A DNA stretch of 64,000 bases, taken from contig JBLHSG010000009.1 of assembly GCA_047626725.1 (NCBI GenBank), forward strand, positions 62,001 through 126,000, given 5' to 3'. Source of the stretch: Ascidiaceihabitans sp034111945 (GTDB taxonomy: Bacteria; Pseudomonadota; Alphaproteobacteria; Rhodobacterales; Rhodobacteraceae). The position numbers and the translations under genes were made by a program. The stretch's first letter is position 1, and every line of letters starts with the position of its first letter. The notes under the pieces were generated by a model. That model was given only the letters and a program-made list of their open reading frames with translations. It was not told where the DNA came from and made no database searches. Of the stretch, positions 59,694 to 64,000 are shown in pieces.

Positions 59694-60941
59694 ATGACAG
59701 CGCCCTTTTCTGATGACCTCAGCCCGACTCCGAACACGCCCTCCTCAACGGAGGGTGAATTGCCTGTGGTGCGTATGCTCCCCAAGGCGAACGCCCGTGC
59801 AATTCGCCATGGTTTTCCGTGGGTTTACGCCAACGAACTGGTGACCGACAGACGCACCAAGGCGATCCCCGCAGGCGCGCTCGCGATCTTGCAGGACGAA
59901 AAACGCCAGCCCCTTGGCTTGGTGGCGATGAACCCCAATTCAAAGATCATCGCGCGTGTTCTTGATACTGACACCGATGCGACGCTGGATCACGACTGGT
60001 TTGTGACGCGGATTGCCCGTGCTTTGCGCCTGCGTGAACAATTGTTTGATGCCCCGTTTTACCGCCTGATCCACGCCGAAGCCGACGGTTTTCCGGGCGT
60101 TATCGTTGACCGTTTTGGCGACACATGCGTTGTGCAACCAAACGCGGCTTGGGCCGATGTGCATCTCGAAATGTTGTGCGCCGCCATCGCCGAAGTCACG
60201 GGCGTGACCAATGTTTTGAAAAATGCCTCGGGCCGCACGCGTTCGCTTGAGGGGCTTGATGACGTGTCGCGCGCTGTGATTGGCGCAGCACCTGACGCGC
60301 CATTGCCAGTTCAAATGAACGGCGCGACCTACATGGCTGATTTGACCGGTGGTCAGAAAACCGGCCTGTATTTTGACCAACGCCCGAACCACGCATTTAT
60401 TTCAAACCTGTCCAAAGGCGCGCGCGTTCTGGATGTGTTCAGCCACGTTGGTGGCTTTAGTCTGGCGGCATTGGCAGGTGGTGCAAAATCCGCATTGGCT
60501 GTTGATGGTTCAGCACCTGCACTAGATCTGGCGTCCCAAGGGGCAGCAGCGATGGGCAAATCAGACGCGTTTTCCACCCGCCAAGGCGACGCATTCGAAG
60601 TTCTGACATCCTTGCGCGCTGAAGGGGCCGAATTTGACGTGATCATCTGTGATCCGCCCGCGTTCGCACCCTCACGCCAAGCGGTTGAGGCCGGCCTGCG
60701 CGCGTACGAAAAAGTCGCACGTTTGGCCGCACAATTGGTCGCGCCTGACGGTGTTCTGGGCCTGTGTTCATGTTCGCACGCTGCTGATCTGGCACAATTC
60801 CGCAACGCCTGTGTGCGCGGTATCGGTCGCGGTGGGCGTCGCGCGTCCTTGATCCACACTGGATTTGCAGGCGCTGATCATCCGTTGCTGCCACAATTGG
60901 CCGAAAGCGGATACCTAAAGGCGTTGTTCTTCCGTCTATGA
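59694..60941 (+). CDS. Class I rRNA methyltransferase (RlmI-like)
   Basis: The 415-residue protein has an N-terminal PUA-like domain (NARAIRHGFPWVYANEL), a central EEHEE-type domain (FYRLIHAEADGFPGVIVDRFG) and a C-terminal SAM methyltransferase (VLDVFSHVGGFSLAALAGGA, DPPAFAPSRQAVE, LGLCSCSHAA). RlmI-type enzymes methylate a 23S rRNA cytosine; the target base here is not known. The start at 59694 is chosen; a TTG-type start at 59673 is less likely. Confidence 0.85.
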   Translation: MTAPFSDDLSPTPNTPSSTEGELPVVRMLPKANARAIRHGFPWVYANELVTDRRTKAIPAGALAILQDEKRQPLGLVAMNPNSKIIARVLDTDTDATLDHDWFVTRIARALRLREQLFDAPFYRLIHAEADGFPGVIVDRFGDTCVVQPNAAWADVHLEMLCAAIAEVTGVTNVLKNASGRTRSLEGLDDVSRAVIGAAPDAPLPVQMNGATYMADLTGGQKTGLYFDQRPNHAFISNLSKGARVLDVFSHVGGFSLAALAGGAKSALAVDGSAPALDLASQGAAAMGKSDAFSTRQGDAFEVLTSLRAEGAEFDVIICDPPAFAPSRQAVEAGLRAYEKVARLAAQLVAPDGVLGLCSCSHAADLAQFRNACVRGIGRGGRRASLIHTGFAGADHPLLPQLAESGYLKALFFRL

Positions 60942-61477
60942 GAATGTTTCTGGACGCCTGTGTTCTGTACCCGACCGTCATGCGCGAGATGCTGATGGGC
61001 GTGGCGCGGGCAGGCGTCTTTGAACCACAATTCAGCCCGCGCGTGCTCGAAGAATGGGCGCGCGCGACGCTGAAAATCGGGCCTGACGCCGAAGTTTTTG
61101 CGCGTGCTGAAATCGTGATGCTGCGCGCGGCGTGGCCCCGCGCCGAAGTCAAACCAACACCGGCCCTAGAGGCGCGTTTGTGGCTGCCCGATGACAACGA
61201 CATTCACGTGCTTGCCGCCGCAATTGCAGGATCAGCGGATGGGATCATCACGTTGAATGCAAAGGATTTTCCGCGCAATATCTTGGCCGAAGAAGGTCTA
61301 AGCCGCGTTGATCCTGACGGGTTCCTGCATCAGATTTGGCAAAGTTCTCCCGAGGTTCTAGAGGACGTGGCAGGCGGTGTTTTAGAAACCGCACGCGCGC
61401 TGTCTGGCAAGGATTGGACGATGCGCAGCCTGTTCAAAAAAGCCCGACTTCCAAGGATCGCCAAGGCCCTGTCTTAA
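60938..61477 (+). CDS. PIN-domain protein (RSP_2648-like)
   Basis: The 179-residue protein has a PIN nuclease fold with Asp in MFLDACVLYPT, Glu in LEEWAR, DDNDIHVLAAA and GIITLNAKDFP, resembling a family I know from Rhodobacter relatives. It would cleave RNA if active. It is coupled to the methyltransferase gene (ATGA overlap) and there is no antitoxin-like gene beside it, so it is probably not a classic toxin of a toxin-antitoxin pair. Confidence 0.78.
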   Translation: MRMFLDACVLYPTVMREMLMGVARAGVFEPQFSPRVLEEWARATLKIGPDAEVFARAEIVMLRAAWPRAEVKPTPALEARLWLPDDNDIHVLAAAIAGSADGIITLNAKDFPRNILAEEGLSRVDPDGFLHQIWQSSPEVLEDVAGGVLETARALSGKDWTMRSLFKKARLPRIAKALS

Positions 61478-61481
61478 GCGC

Positions 61482-62174
61482 TTATTTCGAAATTGGTGTC
61501 CACGCGGTCTTGAGCTTTTGAAGGGCGGCGATGCGTTCGGACGTTTTTGGATGGCTTAACATCCATGCAGGTGCGCCGTTGCCGCCTGACTGGCTCAGCG
61601 CGTCCAGTTTTTTGAACAGCGAAATTTGCCCCGCCGTACCGATCCCCGATTTGGTCAGCAGCGCGGCGGCATACGCGTCAGCTTCGTATTCGTCGACGCG
61701 GCTTAGCTTCGCGGCCAGTAGTGAGGTCAAAGCGCCAGCAATGATAATGCCAACGCCTGGAATAATGCGCCCCAAAATCATCGCGAGGGCGGACCGCAAT
61801 GCGTTTTGCCCTGAAAAGTCGATCATACGGCGGCGCGAATGGCCCAAGGCAACGTGACCAAGTTCGTGCGCAATCACGCTGGCCAATTCATCGGCGCTGA
61901 CCTCGCCTGATTTGAATTTATCGTAGAACCCGCGGGTGATGAAAATCCGACCATCAGGGGCCGCTAACCCATTGATTTGAGGGATTTCATAGATGTGTAC
62001 TTTGATCCGATCAAGGTCCAAGGCCTGCGCCATCTGCGCGCTCATGTGCGTCAGCAGCGGATCGGTCATTTCGGTCGATTCCGTATCCAGCCGCCGCGCT
62101 GTTTGCCACGCGGAAAAACGATACATCGCATAGCCGTACACAATCGCCAGCAGAATTGGGGTCAGTTTCAACAT
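61482..62174 (-). CDS. M48 family zinc metalloprotease
   Basis: The 230-residue membrane-anchored protease has an N-terminal hydrophobic segment (LKLTPILLAIVYGYAMY), the zinc motif VIAHELGHVALGHSRRR, a downstream membrane region (MILGRIIPGVGIIIAGALTS) and the third ligand in DEYEADAYA. It resembles HtpX/Oma1-type quality-control proteases. It converges on the PIN gene, four bases from its stop. Confidence 0.88.
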   Translation of the reverse strand: MLKLTPILLAIVYGYAMYRFSAWQTARRLDTESTEMTDPLLTHMSAQMAQALDLDRIKVHIYEIPQINGLAAPDGRIFITRGFYDKFKSGEVSADELASVIAHELGHVALGHSRRRMIDFSGQNALRSALAMILGRIIPGVGIIIAGALTSLLAAKLSRVDEYEADAYAAALLTKSGIGTAGQISLFKKLDALSQSGGNGAPAWMLSHPKTSERIAALQKLKTAWTPISK

Positions 62175-62219
62175 AGTTTACATATGGGCCTGATTGGGCG
62201 CGAGGCAAAGGGGATGTCG

Positions 62220-63374
62220 TCAGATATCCCACGCGACGGGCACTTTTGTCGGCCCGCGAAACGCCCAGCCCGAATAGGGCACGGGTCCGGTCAGGCGCAA
62301 ATTGGGCAAGTGTTCAAATACCAGCGGCAGAGCGACGTCGGCAATCAGGCACCGTGCGGCGGCGGCGCCTGCGCAAAAATGCGGGCCTGCGCCAAAACTG
62401 ATCGCGCTTTGCGTGTTGCGGCTGACGTCAAATGTGTCGGGCGCGGTAAAGTGGTCTTCGTCCCGACCGGCAGATCCGAACATGAAAAACACGCGGTCTT
62501 CGGGGGCAAATGTGATGTCATCGATGGTGTCGTTCTGGACCACGCGGCGCGGCGACATGCCGATCGGGGCCATCCAGCGCGCGTATTCGGAAAATGCGTC
62601 CCCCCATGCAGCGCGCCCGTCTTGGATCATTGCCAATTGGCTGGGGTGGTTCAAAAGCGCCCAAATTGTACCGGCAATGGCATCGCGCGGTTCGTTCTGG
62701 CCACCGGAAATGATCAGTTTGATATTCGCGCTTAGGCTTTCGTCGCTTAGCCCTGCGTCTTGCATGACTTTCAGTGCGGAAAACTGCGGCGCGGCCGCGC
62801 GCGCGTATTTGATATGATCGTCGATCAGGGTGGTGGCGCGTTTGCACCGTGTGGTCAATTTCGGGTCATTTGTGTAATTCGCACAGCCGTCGATCATCGC
62901 CTGACTGACACCGTCCATTTCCGCGTCGGTCATCGATTCCAGACCGGTAATCGCCTTAAGCGCCATGGCCGACACCGGCATCGCAAAATCACGCACCAGA
63001 TCGCATTTTCCCTTTTTGCGCAGCTTGGATAATAAATCCTGCGTCGCCATTTCAAAGATCGCTTTCCAGTGATCATTGACCGTGCGCGGGCTAAGGGCAG
63101 GGAACAAGGCGCGGCGTTCGACCATGTGGGCCTCGCCGTCCTTGCGCATCATATTTTCGCCCATCAACTGCACCATTAACCCGTCCGGTTGAACGGACGA
63201 AAACACCTGCGTGCGTTTTTCATGAAGGTGAATATCGTTGCGTTTGACCATCAGCGTGGCCCCCAATTCCGGCACAAACGTGATCGGAGTTTTGGCGCGC
63301 ATATTGGCCAAAACAGGGTAGGGATCAGCGGTGAATTCAGTCAGATCGACGTGGGTGATGGGCGCATTCGACAT
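62220..63374 (-). CDS. Cytochrome P450
   Basis: The 384-residue soluble bacterial P450 has the heme-binding loop FGAGPHFCAGAAAARCL (proximal Cys), a K-helix EYAR motif and an I-helix segment GGQNEPRDAIAGT in place of the usual AGxDTT oxygen-activation sequence. Substrate unknown. No ferredoxin or reductase gene is in the window, so its electron partner is elsewhere. It lies 64 bases downstream of the VWA gene on the same strand. Confidence 0.9.
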   Translation of the reverse strand: MSNAPITHVDLTEFTADPYPVLANMRAKTPITFVPELGATLMVKRNDIHLHEKRTQVFSSVQPDGLMVQLMGENMMRKDGEAHMVERRALFPALSPRTVNDHWKAIFEMATQDLLSKLRKKGKCDLVRDFAMPVSAMALKAITGLESMTDAEMDGVSQAMIDGCANYTNDPKLTTRCKRATTLIDDHIKYARAAAPQFSALKVMQDAGLSDESLSANIKLIISGGQNEPRDAIAGTIWALLNHPSQLAMIQDGRAAWGDAFSEYARWMAPIGMSPRRVVQNDTIDDITFAPEDRVFFMFGSAGRDEDHFTAPDTFDVSRNTQSAISFGAGPHFCAGAAAARCLIADVALPLVFEHLPNLRLTGPVPYSGWAFRGPTKVPVAWDI

Positions 63375-63438
63375 GAACGCGAGCGTAGATTGAAACGCGC
63401 GGCCCGTCCAAGTGAAAATACCAAGCGGTTTGAGGCCC

Positions 63439-64000
63439 TTAGCGGGTCAGCGTTTTCATGCCACGGCTAAGGCCCTCAAGGGTCATCGGCACCATCGCGT
63501 CTTTGCCGAATATCTCTTGGATCATGGTGACAGAATGGGTGTAGGACCAGTATTTTTCAGGGATCGGATTGATCCATAGGTTCGATTTCCACTGTTCGCG
63601 AGTGCGTTCTAACCAGACTTGACCGCTTTCGGGATTCCAGTGTTCGTTGGCCCCACCAGGATAGGCGATTTCATAGGGAGACATCGACGCGTCACCGACA
63701 AAAATACATTTGTAATCAGGACCATAGGTGCGCAACACCTCTTCGGTTTTCATCTGCGCATCCCAGCGTCGTCGATTGTCTTTCCATACGCCTTCGTACA
63801 GGCAATTGTGGAAATAAAAGTGCTCCAGATGCTTGAATTCGGTGCGCGCGGCAGAGAACAATTCCTCCACGACTTTGATGTGCGGGTCCATTGATCCGCC
63901 CACGTCCAAGAACAACAAAACCTTGACGGCATTGCGCCGTTCGGGGCGGGTTTTGACATCCAGATAGCCATTTTCCGCCGTCGCGCGGATGGTGCCGTTC
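63439..64000 (-). CDS. VWA-domain CoxE-like protein (5' truncated)
   Basis: The C-terminal 187 residues are present; the frame continues past the window edge. A von Willebrand A-type metal site (LLFLDVGGSMDPHIKVV, MIDAS DxGxS) is followed by ARTEFKHLEHFYFHNCLYEG and IFVGDASMSPYEI. CoxE-like VWA proteins work with MoxR-type AAA ATPases in metalloenzyme maturation; the partner gene is not visible. It precedes the P450 gene and may be co-transcribed. Confidence 0.85.
   Translation of the reverse strand, partial: NGTIRATAENGYLDVKTRPERRNAVKVLLFLDVGGSMDPHIKVVEELFSAARTEFKHLEHFYFHNCLYEGVWKDNRRRWDAQMKTEEVLRTYGPDYKCIFVGDASMSPYEIAYPGGANEHWNPESGQVWLERTREQWKSNLWINPIPEKYWSYTHSVTMIQEIFGKDAMVPMTLEGLSRGMKTLTR

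Noticed and set aside
60938..61477. PIN gene as toxin of a toxin-antitoxin module
   Set aside because: No small antitoxin-like gene lies upstream; the neighbour is a 415-residue rRNA methyltransferase.

Overview
The window is a contiguous, densely coded piece of chromosome from an alphaproteobacterium, almost certainly a Rhodobacteraceae (Roseobacter-group) species. The evidence is a 407-residue C4-pathway 5-aminolevulinate synthase very close to the Rhodobacter enzyme, two complete TRAP transporter loci, a PIN protein resembling a family I know mainly from Rhodobacter relatives, a DUF2852 protein and a GlnE-type nitrogen control enzyme. I see no insertion sequences, prophage genes, CRISPR arrays or rRNA. 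Most genes are core metabolism or cell-envelope functions, with a few accessory items.

Layout. 1-5.4 kb: C4-dicarboxylate module dctB (5' truncated) - dctD - dctP - dctQ - dctM, with two 18-bp palindromes before dctP and an 11-bp stem-loop between dctP and dctQ. 5.4-10.9 kb (mostly minus): tpiA, a TfoX-domain gene, an A-type Fe-S carrier, SufT, a RimB-RimK fusion, a crotonase, and an nfeD/SPFH membrane pair. 11-17.7 kb: tgt, a DMT exporter, lon, an HU-like protein with a basic tail, a histidine phosphatase, tRNA-Val(UAC) and tRNA-Asp(GUC). 17.7-28.4 kb: a sulfotransferase-like gene divergent from a glycosyltransferase, a DUF374 acyltransferase, an M20 peptidase, hemA, a RodZ-like protein, ispG, a cytosine-C5 methyltransferase overlapping a GIY-YIG nuclease gene, and a DsbA-like protein. 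28.3-37.6 kb: an M48/TPR protease, an aminotransferase, an amiC-type amidase, PBP1A, prfB and an amidase. 37.6-45.4 kb: a Rieske oxygenase with a 72-residue partner and an XRE regulator, a cold-shock-like protein, ilvH, a hybrid histidine kinase on the opposite strand, and ilvB preceded by a leader peptide and attenuator. 45.4-53.1 kb: a soluble chemoreceptor-like protein, a NarL-type two-component pair and a TakP-type TRAP transporter with an unusually large membrane subunit. 53.1-64 kb: bpt, RDD, DUF2852, a YbaK-type deacylase, glnE, a lipoprotein, an RlmI-like methyltransferase, a PIN protein, an M48 protease, a cytochrome P450 and a truncated VWA protein.

How the genes work together. Both TRAP systems sit beside a two-component system (DctBD; NarX/NarL-like), so organic-acid uptake appears to be controlled by local sensing. 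The DctD protein has lost the GAFTGA loop and the Walker A lysine needed by sigma-54 activators, yet its likely palindromic targets remain. The ilvB upstream region encodes a 15-residue peptide containing Leu-Val-Val-Ile-Val followed by overlapping antiterminator and terminator hairpins, which is the layout of classical transcription attenuation. The methyltransferase/GIY-YIG pair is the best candidate for a defence (restriction-modification) system in the window.
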